From assembly GCF_003265365.1 (NCBI RefSeq), contig NZ_AUPM01000013.1:1-64000 (forward strand): DNA of 64,000 nt. Reading direction: 5' to 3'. The position numbers were made by a program, and so were the translations under genes. Position 1 is the stretch's first letter, and each line of letters begins with the position of its first letter. The stretch comes from Petrotoga sp. 9PW.55.5.1. GTDB taxonomy: Bacteria; Thermotogota; Thermotogae; Petrotogales; Petrotogaceae. Under the pieces are notes generated by a model, which ran no database searches, was not told the DNA's origin, and worked only from the letters and a program-made list of their open reading frames with translations. Of the stretch, positions 8,368 through 17,232 are shown piece by piece.

Positions 8368-8979
8368 ATGATGTCTATACCAATGCCTGTAGTTATCGAA
8401 AGTGAAGGCAGATACGAAAGAGCTTATGATATATATTCAAGACTTTTGAAAGATAGAATAATTTTTTTAGGAACACCTATTAACGATGATGTGGCAAATT
8501 TAATAATTGCCCAACTCCTTTTTTTGGAATCTCAAGACCCAGATAAAGACATATATTTGTACATAAATTCTCCAGGTGGTTCGGTAACAGCAGGATTAGG
8601 GATATACGATACTATGCAGTATGTTAAACCTGATATTTCAACTATTTGTATAGGTCAAGCCGCATCAATGGGTGCTGTATTACTAGCTGCAGGGACAAAG
8701 GGTAAGAGGTATTCTTTGCCTTACTCAAGAATAATGATTCATCAACCATGGGGAGGAGCTGAAGGTTCCGCCATTGATATACAGATACACGCCAAAGAGA
8801 TCTTGAGGATGAAAGAAGATTTAAATAAAATCCTCAGTAAACATACTAAACAACCATTGGAGAAGATTGAAAAGGACACAGACAGAGATTTCTTCATGAA
8901 TGCACAGGAAGCTCTAAAATATGGGATTTTAGATAAAGTTATAACTACAAAGAGTGAAGCACAAGAGAATAAAAATTAA
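8368..8979 (+). CDS. clpP: ATP-dependent Clp protease proteolytic subunit
   Basis: ClpP is the tetradecameric serine protease that degrades unfolded proteins fed by a Clp ATPase. The triad is S100 (GQAASMGA), H125 (MIHQPWGG) and probably D174 (TDRDFF). The oxyanion strand INSPGGSV is intact. Length 203 is standard. Two ATGs begin the frame (8368 and 8371), and AAGGAAGG upstream serves either. A terminator follows at 9028. Confidence 0.97.
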   Translation: MMSIPMPVVIESEGRYERAYDIYSRLLKDRIIFLGTPINDDVANLIIAQLLFLESQDPDKDIYLYINSPGGSVTAGLGIYDTMQYVKPDISTICIGQAASMGAVLLAAGTKGKRYSLPYSRIMIHQPWGGAEGSAIDIQIHAKEILRMKEDLNKILSKHTKQPLEKIEKDTDRDFFMNAQEALKYGILDKVITTKSEAQENKN

Positions 8980-9027
8980 TATTTGAAAAAAGCAGTTTCG
9001 ATTGATTTTTGACAAGTGTTTAAAAAG

Positions 9028-9060
9028 AGGGCGCAGAAAGTTAGGCGTCCTTCTTTTTCT
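9028..9060 (+). terminator. Intrinsic terminator after clpP
   Basis: AGGGCGC (9028-9034) pairs with GCGTCCT (9045-9051), one G-T pair, and is followed by TCTTTTTCT. It lies between clpP and mutS. Confidence 0.75.
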
Positions 9061-9084
9061 AAGTTACGATAAGGAGGCTCAAAG

Positions 9085-11538
9085 ATGAGCAATATTACTC
9101 CGATGATAAAGCAATACCTTCAAATAAAAGAAAAACACAAAGATTCTATACTACTTTTTCGTTTGGGTGATTTTTATGAAACTTTTTTTGAAGATGCTAA
9201 GCTTGTAAGTGAGATTTTGCAAATAGTTTTGACTAAAAGAAACGGTAATCCCATGGCTGGGATTCCGTATCATGCTCTCAATAATTACTTAAAAAAATTA
9301 CTTGATGCCGGATACAAGGTTGCTATATGTGAACAAATGGAAGACCCTCAGACTGCAAAAGGTATTGTAGACAGAGAAGTTACCAAAATATTAACTCCTG
9401 GTACAGTTTTAGAAGAGGGTATGATAGAAGATAATAGCAGATATTCTGCTTTAATTGACGAAAAAAATGGTTTTTTCAACATAGCTATCTTCGATTTTTC
9501 AACCGGAGATTTCTTTTTGGATACATTTGATTTTAAAGAAGAAGAACTCTTAGATTTTATATCATCGTTTGGATTCGTTCAAATTCTGCTTTCCAAGAAT
9601 CTTGAAATTTTATCCAAGAAAATTAAAAATTTATTAAAAGATGTTTATATAGAAACCTTAGATGAATGGTATTTCTCCAATAATTTTAGAGATCACCTAA
9701 AAGAAAGTTACGAAATTTTGAGCTTTGATCATTTAGATTATGATGATAATGAATTAAAATTAGCAGACGCGGTTTTAAAATATCTAGAAACCACACAATT
9801 TACTAAAATTAAACATATGAAATTTCCTAAACGCTTCAAATCCAAAACCCATATGCTTTTAGACGCTAATACCCTAGAAAACTTAGGGGTTATTCCTACC
9901 AGTTCAAATAGAGGGAAGACTCTTTATGATATCTTAAAATTTACAAAAACCAGTATGGGTAGTAGAAAATTAAGAGAATTTCTTATAGCTCCTTTGATAG
10001 ATAAGGAAAAAATAGAAGAAAGATTAGATATAGTTCAGCAACTTATAGAAAATCCGATTTTAATAGAAGAGTTGAAAGAGTATCTTTCTTCTATCAAAGA
10101 TCTGGAAAGAATTTCTTCCAGAATATCTTTGATGAACGCTACCCCAAGAGACTTAATTGCCTTAAAGGACTCTTTGGAAGTACTTCCGTATATTTTGGAG
10201 ATTTTAAATCGTCACCAAAATTTAAAATCTCTTTTCTATAATGTGGAAACTCTCCATGAAATAAAAGAAATCATCAAAAAAACAATATTTGAGGAACCTT
10301 CATTAACCCCTGGAAATGGAAAGGTTATTAAGAAAGGTGTTTCAGAAGAGCTTGATAGCTATAGAGATTTAATAAATAATTTGGATGGGGTATTGAAAAA
10401 AATAGAAAGTCAAGAAAAGGAAAGAACCAAAATTAACAATTTAAGAGTCGGAAGAAATAAGATATATGGATTTTATATTGAAATTTCTAAATCTCAACTT
10501 TCGAAAGTACCTCAAGATTATATCAGAAAGCAGACTTTAGTAAATAGTGAAAGATTTACTATTAGCGATTTAGAAGAGATTGAACAAAAGTTAGCTTTAT
10601 CAGAAGAAAAAATTAGAGCCATTGAAAAAGAGGTTTACACGCAGCTTTTATCTCATTTACATCAATTTGTATATAAAATAAAGATATTATCTGATAAAGT
10701 TGCTGAATTAGACGTTTATAGATCTTTCGCAGAAGTTAGCAAATTATTCAATTATTGTAGGCCATCGTTTGTAAAGAATTATAAAGAAGTTTATATTAAA
10801 GAATCTAGACATCCTGTAGTAGAAAGATTTGTAGATGTTTTTACTCCAAATGATTTTTGTATAGAGAACGAAAAATATTATATAATATTGACGGGACCTA
10901 ATATGAGTGGAAAGTCTACTTATATAAGACAAATTGGGTTGATTAGTTTGATGGCTCAAATTGGGTGTTTTGTGCCTGCAAAGAAAGCTTTGATCCCTAT
11001 TTATGACGGTGTTTTTACGCGGATAGGTGCAAGAGATGATATTGTAACTGGGAAATCCACATTTTTAGTTGAAATGTTAGAAGTTTCGACTATTTTAAAC
11101 AAAGCAACCGATAAAAGTCTTGTTCTTTTGGATGAAGTGGGAAGAGGTACAAGCACTTTAGACGGTATTTCTGTTGCGTGGGCAATTTCTGAATACCTGT
11201 TTCAAATTAAGAAATGTAATACGATATTTGCAACTCACTATACAGAACTAACATACATGTCTCATATATACAAAGAAGTAGTCTCTAAGCGAGTCAAAGT
11301 GCTGGAAACTATGGATGGTGTAGTTTTTCTTCATAAGATAGAAGAAGGAATAAGCGATAACAGTTATGGAATAGAAATTGCAAGGTTAGCAGGATTCCCG
11401 CCAGAAATAATCGGGAGATCGAAAGAGATACTCGAACTGTTATCAGATAGAGTGGATTTAGAGGGTAAGTTTAAAAGTATTAAAAATATAAAAAAGAAAA
11501 AATATGAAGAACATGAAAATCAATTAAAAATGTTTTAA
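9085..11538 (+). CDS. mutS: DNA mismatch repair protein MutS
   Basis: MutS recognises base mismatches and recruits MutL. The N-terminal mismatch-binding domain starts at TPMIKQYLQIKEKHKDSILLF-type sequence with the wedge region FRLGDFYETFFEDA. The C-terminal ABC ATPase has Walker A GPNMSGKST (about residue 610) and Walker B LLDEVGRGTSTLDG. The length (817) is that of MutS1. AAGGAGG precedes ATG 9085. No mutL is in the window. Confidence 0.97.
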   Translation: MSNITPMIKQYLQIKEKHKDSILLFRLGDFYETFFEDAKLVSEILQIVLTKRNGNPMAGIPYHALNNYLKKLLDAGYKVAICEQMEDPQTAKGIVDREVTKILTPGTVLEEGMIEDNSRYSALIDEKNGFFNIAIFDFSTGDFFLDTFDFKEEELLDFISSFGFVQILLSKNLEILSKKIKNLLKDVYIETLDEWYFSNNFRDHLKESYEILSFDHLDYDDNELKLADAVLKYLETTQFTKIKHMKFPKRFKSKTHMLLDANTLENLGVIPTSSNRGKTLYDILKFTKTSMGSRKLREFLIAPLIDKEKIEERLDIVQQLIENPILIEELKEYLSSIKDLERISSRISLMNATPRDLIALKDSLEVLPYILEILNRHQNLKSLFYNVETLHEIKEIIKKTIFEEPSLTPGNGKVIKKGVSEELDSYRDLINNLDGVLKKIESQEKERTKINNLRVGRNKIYGFYIEISKSQLSKVPQDYIRKQTLVNSERFTISDLEEIEQKLALSEEKIRAIEKEVYTQLLSHLHQFVYKIKILSDKVAELDVYRSFAEVSKLFNYCRPSFVKNYKEVYIKESRHPVVERFVDVFTPNDFCIENEKYYIILTGPNMSGKSTYIRQIGLISLMAQIGCFVPAKKALIPIYDGVFTRIGARDDIVTGKSTFLVEMLEVSTILNKATDKSLVLLDEVGRGTSTLDGISVAWAISEYLFQIKKCNTIFATHYTELTYMSHIYKEVVSKRVKVLETMDGVVFLHKIEEGISDNSYGIEIARLAGFPPEIIGRSKEILELLSDRVDLEGKFKSIKNIKKKKYEEHENQLKMF

Positions 11539-11542
11539 TTTA

Positions 11543-11551
11543 TGATATAAT
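11543..11551 (+). promoter_or_regulatory. Possible extended -10 promoter upstream of the Asp23-nusB-dxs run
   Basis: TGATATAAT just after the mutS stop fits TGnTATAAT and lies about 40 nt before ATG 11593. The -35 is poor. Confidence 0.4.
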
Positions 11552-11592
11552 TATTAATTGACAAATAACTTTATCTAAAGGAGGTAAATTCA

Positions 11593-12036
11593 ATGCCGTT
11601 AAATGAAGAAAATGATTATGGAGAAATTATCACTTCTGAAAATGTATTAAAAGATTTAGTTTTTAAAACAGTAGAAACTTTTTTGAAGTCTCAAAAAATG
11701 TACAATGATAAAATTCAAAAAGATTTACAAAAGAGCATTAAAATAGTAGTAAATGATGATCAGAGTGTAAGCGTTTCGTTAAAATTACCTGCAAAATATG
11801 GTGAAAACATTGTTGAATTTTCAAAAGAAGTCCAAAAATCAATCAAAGAGGATCTTGAAAAAATAGCTGAAGCCTATGTATCTAACGTTGATATAGCTAT
11901 AGAAAATCTCGTCAGACCTGAAGAATTGCAAGAGGAATACGAAGAATTGGAAGGCGAAGTTGAAGAAACGAGTGCAGTAAACAAGGAATTAACAGATGAA
12001 GAAGAAGGCGAAGAGCAGAAAAAGCAAGATGAGTAA
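11593..12036 (+). CDS. Asp23/Gls24 family protein
   Basis: This 147-residue protein matches the Asp23 (DUF322) pattern: an N-terminal ITSENVLKDLVFKTVETFL, a central strand pair KIVVNDDQSVSVSLKLPAKYG, and a helix VEFSKEVQKSIKEDLEKI ending in YVSNVDIAIENL. The tail is strongly acidic. Asp23 proteins are small alkaline-stress or envelope-associated proteins of uncertain function, usually next to nusB, as here. AAAGGAGG precedes ATG 11593. Its stop overlaps the proposed nusB start. Confidence 0.75.
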   Translation: MPLNEENDYGEIITSENVLKDLVFKTVETFLKSQKMYNDKIQKDLQKSIKIVVNDDQSVSVSLKLPAKYGENIVEFSKEVQKSIKEDLEKIAEAYVSNVDIAIENLVRPEELQEEYEELEGEVEETSAVNKELTDEEEGEEQKKQDE

Positions 12037-12466
12037 TTCAATTACAAAAAAAAGAGAAATGAGAAAAGTTGTTTTTGAAAGTCTTTTCCAATTAGCCATT
12101 GAAAAAGTTGATCTGGAAAGACTATTTTTCACGTTTGAAACTTTAAATCGTAGATCACCGTTAGAAAAAGCTTATTATGAGGAAGCAAGAACGTATATAG
12201 AAGACATTTACAAGAATTTAAATCAATATGACGAATTGATTGAAAAATACTCAGAAGGATGGTCTTTTGAGCGTATTGGCAATGTTGAAAAAACTGTGAT
12301 GAGAATTTTTATTTATGAATTGTTCAACAAAAAACAAATTCCAGTAAAAGTCATTTTAAATGAAGCAACAGAATTAACTAAGACTTATGCCTCACAAAAG
12401 TCTGCTGCTTTTGTTAATGGTATAATGGATAATGTTGCCCGATCGATAAACCCCATAATTTCTTAA
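12029..12466 (+). CDS. nusB: Transcription antitermination factor NusB
   Basis: NusB pairs with S10 (NusE) on boxA RNA in rRNA antitermination. The family pattern is clear: REMRKVVFESLFQL near the start, then ISPAEK-like spacing with RIGNVEKTVMRIFIYEL and VILNEATELTKTYAS. I place the start at ATG 12029 (145 residues), overlapping the Asp23 stop by 8 nt. The frame is open to 11996, but that would add a basic tail absent from the family. Confidence 0.92.
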   Translation: MSNSITKKREMRKVVFESLFQLAIEKVDLERLFFTFETLNRRSPLEKAYYEEARTYIEDIYKNLNQYDELIEKYSEGWSFERIGNVEKTVMRIFIYELFNKKQIPVKVILNEATELTKTYASQKSAAFVNGIMDNVARSINPIIS

Positions 12467-12480
12467 TTATAAACCGTGAA

Positions 12481-12525
12481 AGGGGGAAGGTAGAGTTAAA
12501 TTTTAAAAACTCTATCGATATTAAA
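12481..12525 (+). promoter_or_regulatory. Distant ribosome site and hairpin in front of dxs
   Basis: AGGGGGAAGG (12481-12490) is 35 nt from the dxs ATG. Between them TAGAGTT (12491-12497) and AACTCTA (12508-12514) can form a 7-bp stem. If folded, the effective spacing becomes 11 nt (TCGATATTAAA), close to normal. Confidence 0.55.
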
Positions 12526-14364
12526 ATGTCACAAAATGAAGTGGCCCTTTATAAAGCCTTGAGAAACATGAATTATAAGGAATTAGAAGAATTTGCTAAA
12601 GAAATAAGAAATTATATCTTTGATGTTGTTTATAACAATAATGGTCATCTTGCTTCTAATTTAGGAATAGTAGAATTAACAATAGCTTTGTACAGGGTGT
12701 TCGATCCTTTTGAAGACGTAATTATATGGGATACAAGTCATCAATCTTATGTTCATAAATTATTGACTGGTAGATGGAAAGATTTTAAAAATATCAGGAA
12801 CACTGGTGGAATAAGCGGGTACACAAACATTTATGAATCTGAAGCGGATCGATTTGGAGCAGGACATGCCGGGACGTCAATTTCGGTTGCTTTGGGATAT
12901 GCTCTATCTGATAAAATAAAAAAAAGAAAAAGAAATATCGTTTCTATTATTGGAGACGGGGCATTGGCTTGTGGAATGGCTCTGGAATCTTTAAACCAAT
13001 TGAATTTTCAAGATGCAAAAGTAAAAATAATACTAAATGATAATAATATGTCAATTTCAAAGAGTGTAGGAACTATAGCTCAATTTTTAAACAATTTCAG
13101 GGTAAGAAAAGAATATACCCAAACCAAAGAGGTTTTGAAATCATCTTTAGAAGATTTTAATATTGGAAAAGATGTTGAAACGATTTTAAAGAAAATGAGA
13201 GATGCCCTAAAATACTCATTATATGAATCACCTGCTTCACTTTTTGAAGATATGGGTATTAAATATTATGGACCAGTCGATGGTCATAATATAAAGAAGA
13301 TGCAAGAGTTTATGGAGTTTGTAAGAGATTATGATGAAAAATCTGTATTGCTCCATGTTATTACTACAAAAGGGAAAGGTTTTGAAGAAACTGAAAAAGC
13401 CCCCACTAAGTTTCACGGTATTTCTCAAAAGCAATCACCACAAGTTTCTTATAGCAAGGTAGTTGGGCATACTTTATTGCATCTTAAAGACTACGAGTAT
13501 TTGGCTTTTACTGGAGCAATGGCAGAAGGTACGGGTCTATGTATTCTCCAAAACGTTGTTCCTGAAAAGGTTATAGATATGGGTATAACCGAGCCAAGTA
13601 TTGTAACAACTGCTTCGGCTCTTTCGTTAGGTGGTGTTTTACCAGTTGTTGATATTTATTCTACATTTATGCAAAGGGCTTTTGATTCTATAATACACGA
13701 TGCTGCACTACAAAGTATACCTATATTGTTCTTGCTTGATAGGGCTGGATTAGTAGGGGAAGATGGACCTACCCATCATGGAGTTTTCGATATTTCATAT
13801 ACCAGACTTATTCCAAACGTTGAAATATGGACTCCTATAAATGCACAAGACCTAGCTAATATGTTATATACATCGATTATAAAAGGTATCTCTAAACCTA
13901 GATTCATTCGTTTTCCAAGAGATGGGGAAAATATAGAATTACAAAGTATTATGAGTGATTTAAAACTAGTTAATAGTGAATGGAAATATTTAAAGAACTC
14001 TAATTCCGATATATATGCCTTAGGAGTGGGAACCATCTCTCAAAATGTGTATGAAGCTCTAAAAGGATATAATATAAATATTATTGGTGTAAGAAGTGTT
14101 AAACCTTTGGACCAATTTATAATGGAAGAGTTGAAAGAAAAAGCTAAGTATATTTTTGTATATGAAGAAGGCAGTTTAAAAGGAGGATTTAACGAAGAAA
14201 TTTTTAAGTTAAAAGATAAAAATATTTTTGCATATGGAGTTAAAGATGAATTTATTTCTCATGCAAGTAGAGAAGAGCAGTTAGAAATTTGTGATCTTTC
14301 AATAAAAGCTATTAAAGAAAATTTTGAGAAAAAAGTCTCGGTTGCTAAATTGAACAAAGAATAA
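12526..14364 (+). CDS. dxs: 1-deoxy-D-xylulose-5-phosphate synthase
   Basis: Dxs condenses pyruvate with glyceraldehyde 3-phosphate to start the MEP isoprenoid pathway and also feeds thiamine and pyridoxal synthesis. The TPP-binding motif GDGALACGM ... NDNNMSIS is present (GDGALTAGM in most members), with NNGHLASNLG near the start and the transketolase-like domains LDRAGLVGEDGPTHHG and VRSVKPLDQ later. Length 612 is typical. ATG 12526 is the only reasonable start codon, yet its ribosome site is 35 nt away with a hairpin between. No upstream in-frame ATG, GTG or TTG exists in the spacer. Confidence 0.95.
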   Translation: MSQNEVALYKALRNMNYKELEEFAKEIRNYIFDVVYNNNGHLASNLGIVELTIALYRVFDPFEDVIIWDTSHQSYVHKLLTGRWKDFKNIRNTGGISGYTNIYESEADRFGAGHAGTSISVALGYALSDKIKKRKRNIVSIIGDGALACGMALESLNQLNFQDAKVKIILNDNNMSISKSVGTIAQFLNNFRVRKEYTQTKEVLKSSLEDFNIGKDVETILKKMRDALKYSLYESPASLFEDMGIKYYGPVDGHNIKKMQEFMEFVRDYDEKSVLLHVITTKGKGFEETEKAPTKFHGISQKQSPQVSYSKVVGHTLLHLKDYEYLAFTGAMAEGTGLCILQNVVPEKVIDMGITEPSIVTTASALSLGGVLPVVDIYSTFMQRAFDSIIHDAALQSIPILFLLDRAGLVGEDGPTHHGVFDISYTRLIPNVEIWTPINAQDLANMLYTSIIKGISKPRFIRFPRDGENIELQSIMSDLKLVNSEWKYLKNSNSDIYALGVGTISQNVYEALKGYNINIIGVRSVKPLDQFIMEELKEKAKYIFVYEEGSLKGGFNEEIFKLKDKNIFAYGVKDEFISHASREEQLEICDLSIKAIKENFEKKVSVAKLNKE

Positions 14365-14385
14365 ATAAGCGAAAAGGGGATCAGG

Positions 14386-14892
14386 ATGATGTCTTTTAAT
14401 AAATTTTTTCTAATTTTTTCTTTTTTTCTAATTATAACTAGTACCATTTATTCGTTTGAATTACTTGTAAACCCATCTTATTCATCAACGTTGAATTCAA
14501 ATTCCACAAATAATTATGATTACGTTGGGGGAAGGGTTTCTTTTCTTATTCCTACCGAAGATAGTGGAGAAATATCTTATGGACCTTACATAGGATTTTA
14601 TTATAATTATAAATTAATAGAAAACGGAATAGTTTCTGAGGATATGGGAGTTTCATTAGGATTGAATATGAAATACAACACTAATATTATAGGTGACTTA
14701 GGATTTATAGTCAACGCTTATGGAGGCGTTCACACAGAAGATTCATTTGAAAGTTTCAAAACAGAAATATTGGTCAACGGAGGAATTAGCTACAACATTC
14801 TTATTTTATCTGTTGGTTATGAAACGAGATATTATGAAGATTTAACGGTTAATTATATTCCGATATCATTGGGAGTGAGTTTTAAATTTTAG
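14386..14892 (+). CDS. Small signal-peptide beta-barrel protein, outer-envelope candidate
   Basis: I do not recognise a named family. The 168-residue protein has a signal peptide (about 1-23, FFLIFSFFLIITSTIYS) followed by alternating strands rich in Y, G and S, for example GPYIGFYYNYKL and GISYNILILSVGYETRYY. It ends in SLGVSFKF with the terminal Phe typical of outer-membrane barrels. Predicted strand number fits a small 8-strand barrel. It is inserted between dxs and mutS2 and overlaps the proposed mutS2 start by 7 nt. The AGGGGAT ribosome site fits ATG 14386 or 14389. Confidence 0.55.
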   Translation: MMSFNKFFLIFSFFLIITSTIYSFELLVNPSYSSTLNSNSTNNYDYVGGRVSFLIPTEDSGEISYGPYIGFYYNYKLIENGIVSEDMGVSLGLNMKYNTNIIGDLGFIVNAYGGVHTEDSFESFKTEILVNGGISYNILILSVGYETRYYEDLTVNYIPISLGVSFKF

Positions 14893-17219
14893 ATAAGACT
14901 TATAAAGATTTAGAAATACAGAAAGTAATAAATTTAATTACTTCATTTAGTCATACAGATTATGGGAAGGAATTTTTGTTACAAAATACAAAAATGTATA
15001 TGGATTATAGCAAATTAGATCGAGAAATTAACGTTTCTCGAGCTTTTTTTGATATGGTTTTAAAAGATGAGATAAAAGATCTATATGGTATGGCTTTTAT
15101 AAATAATATACTAGAGAAAATCGAGAAAAAAGAAATTATTACAGGGGTAGAATTTAGAAAAATAGGAATGTTTTTGGCAGAAGGAAATTCTATATTTAAA
15201 TATTACAGTGAAAAGATAGAGTTTTTAGTTGAGGAACTTAACCATTTTAACCCTTTAATTTATCTAAAAGATAAGATATTTAAAACTTTTTCCGATGATG
15301 GAGAAATCAAAGATACAGCAACGGTGGAGTTGAAAAATATTAGAAATGAGATTAATAATGTAAAAAGCCATATAAGCTCAGAATTTAACAGGATTAAAAA
15401 TAGATATTTAAAATACCTTTCTATAGATAAACCTATAGAGAGAAATAGTAGGGTGTGTGTAGCTTTAAAAAGTGAAAACAGACAGATTTTGAAAGGAATT
15501 GTTGTAGGGAAATCTGATTCTGGAGCGACCATATTTATAGAACCAGAAAGTATACTTATTTTAAATGATAAATTAATAGATTTGATTTCAAAAGAAAAAA
15601 CAGAAATAAATAAAATCCTATCTATTTTAACTTTTGAAATACAAAAAAACATTGACAAATTAAAAGAAAACGTTAAAATCATAGGATATATAGATTCTAA
15701 TATTGCTAAAGCTAGATATGCTCAGCAAATGCAAGGTATTTTTATTAAACCTTCCAAAAAAAGAGAGATATTACTTAAAGAATTAAAACATCCTTTAATA
15801 TCAAAAGAAAAAGTGATCCCAATAGATGTGAAATTAGATAAAAATGGTATGATTATAACAGGTCCAAATACTGGAGGGAAAACTGTATCTTTGAAATCTA
15901 TAGGTCTTGCTTTTTTTATGGCACATGCTGGACTTCCAGTTTTGGTTTTAAAAGGTGAAGTACCTCGAATAAAAGAAATATATACTGATATAGGTGATGA
16001 ACAAGATATATCCCAAAATCTTAGTACTTTTTCTTCGCATCTTGTAAATTTGAAATCTATACTAGAAAATGTTGATGAAGATTCTGTTGTATTAATAGAT
16101 GAATTAGGTACAGGAACCGATCCTATAGAAGGGGCTTCTCTGAGTAAAGCTATAATAAAATTTTTATTAACTAAAGATACTAGGATATTTGCTACATCAC
16201 ATCTTTCTGAAATCAAAGCTTATTCATTAGAAGAAGATCGATTAATTTCTGCTTCTATGTCTTTTGATTTAGAAACACTTCAACCTACATACAGGCTTAT
16301 GGTTGGAGTTCCAGGAGCTTCTCATGCTATAGAGATTGCAGAAAAGTTAGGAATAAAATCTGAAATAATTGAAGAAGCAAGGAGAAATCTAAATAAAGAC
16401 TTTGCAAATAATGAAAAGATATTATATAGTATATCTAGACTTCATAAAGAATACGAGGAAAGAAAAGAAAGAATTAGAAAGAATGAAAAAGAAATAGCTG
16501 AGTTAAAAAGCGAATATCAGACAAAACTTCAAAAATTAAAAGAAAAAGAAATAGAGAAATTAGACTCAGAAATTGATCAACTAAAAGCTCAAGTTAAAAG
16601 TCTTAAAAAACAGATACAGGAATTGTTAGAAATTCTGAATTTTAAAAAAGAGGATTTGAATCCTGAAGATCTCAAAAATATGTTAAAAAAATCTGAAGAA
16701 ATATCCAAAAAACTCTCTGATACTGAAAAATTAATTGAACAAAAACAAAATAAGAAAAAAAAAGCAAATATTTTCTTGAAAGAAGGAATGAAGGTAAAAG
16801 TTCCTGGAAATATGGAAGGCATAGTAAAGAGTATAAATCAATCTAAAATAACTGTTCAAATAAATGATTCTCCAATAGAAATAACTTACAGCCCCTTAGA
16901 AATTGAACCCTTAATAACTCATAAAGAAGACAAAAATAATAAAAAAGAGATTAATGTTAGAATAAATCAAAAAAAAGATATAAAACCTGAAATAGATATA
17001 AGAGGATTTTCTGTGAATGAAGCTATACCAGAGATCGAGAAATTTATTTCAGATTTGATGAGTGCTGGAATTAAAGAAGGACGAATTATTCATGGCAAAG
17101 GAACTGGTAAGTTGGCTGAAGGTGTTTGGGATTTTTTAAGAAAATCTCATTTAATCAAAGATTTCAAAATAGCTAAAACAGAGGAAGGCGGAACAGGAGC
17201 AACTATTATAGAAGTTTGA
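14886..17219 (+). CDS. mutS2: Endonuclease MutS2
   Basis: MutS2 combines a MutS-like core and ABC ATPase with a C-terminal Smr nuclease domain; it suppresses recombination or rescues collided ribosomes, depending on species. Walker A is GPNTGGKT, Walker B is VLIDELGTGTDP, and the Smr domain holds DIRGFSVNEA ... IIHGKGTGKL at the end. The first TTG (14976) would cut off family-like N-terminal sequence. Reading from ATT 14886 restores LDKTYKDLEIQKVI and LITSFSHTDYGKEFLL, a normal MutS2 N-terminus, giving 777 residues. GGGAGTG sits 8 nt before ATT and there is no ATG/GTG/TTG in between, so an AUU start is proposed. It overlaps the previous stop by 7 nt. The N-terminal homology is solid; the exact start codon is inference. 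Confidence 0.9.
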   Translation: MLDKTYKDLEIQKVINLITSFSHTDYGKEFLLQNTKMYMDYSKLDREINVSRAFFDMVLKDEIKDLYGMAFINNILEKIEKKEIITGVEFRKIGMFLAEGNSIFKYYSEKIEFLVEELNHFNPLIYLKDKIFKTFSDDGEIKDTATVELKNIRNEINNVKSHISSEFNRIKNRYLKYLSIDKPIERNSRVCVALKSENRQILKGIVVGKSDSGATIFIEPESILILNDKLIDLISKEKTEINKILSILTFEIQKNIDKLKENVKIIGYIDSNIAKARYAQQMQGIFIKPSKKREILLKELKHPLISKEKVIPIDVKLDKNGMIITGPNTGGKTVSLKSIGLAFFMAHAGLPVLVLKGEVPRIKEIYTDIGDEQDISQNLSTFSSHLVNLKSILENVDEDSVVLIDELGTGTDPIEGASLSKAIIKFLLTKDTRIFATSHLSEIKAYSLEEDRLISASMSFDLETLQPTYRLMVGVPGASHAIEIAEKLGIKSEIIEEARRNLNKDFANNEKILYSISRLHKEYEERKERIRKNEKEIAELKSEYQTKLQKLKEKEIEKLDSEIDQLKAQVKSLKKQIQELLEILNFKKEDLNPEDLKNMLKKSEEISKKLSDTEKLIEQKQNKKKKANIFLKEGMKVKVPGNMEGIVKSINQSKITVQINDSPIEITYSPLEIEPLITHKEDKNNKKEINVRINQKKDIKPEIDIRGFSVNEAIPEIEKFISDLMSAGIKEGRIIHGKGTGKLAEGVWDFLRKSHLIKDFKIAKTEEGGTGATIIEV

Positions 17220-17232
17220 TGGGGGTATGGCA

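Noticed and set aside
9009-9014. TTGACA before mutS as a promoter
   Set aside because: No -10 follows at 16-18 nt; that region is the clpP terminator stem.
15722-16216. 164-residue minus-strand frame inside mutS2
   Set aside because: It is the complement of the MutS2 ATPase region; no ribosome site or recognisable motif.
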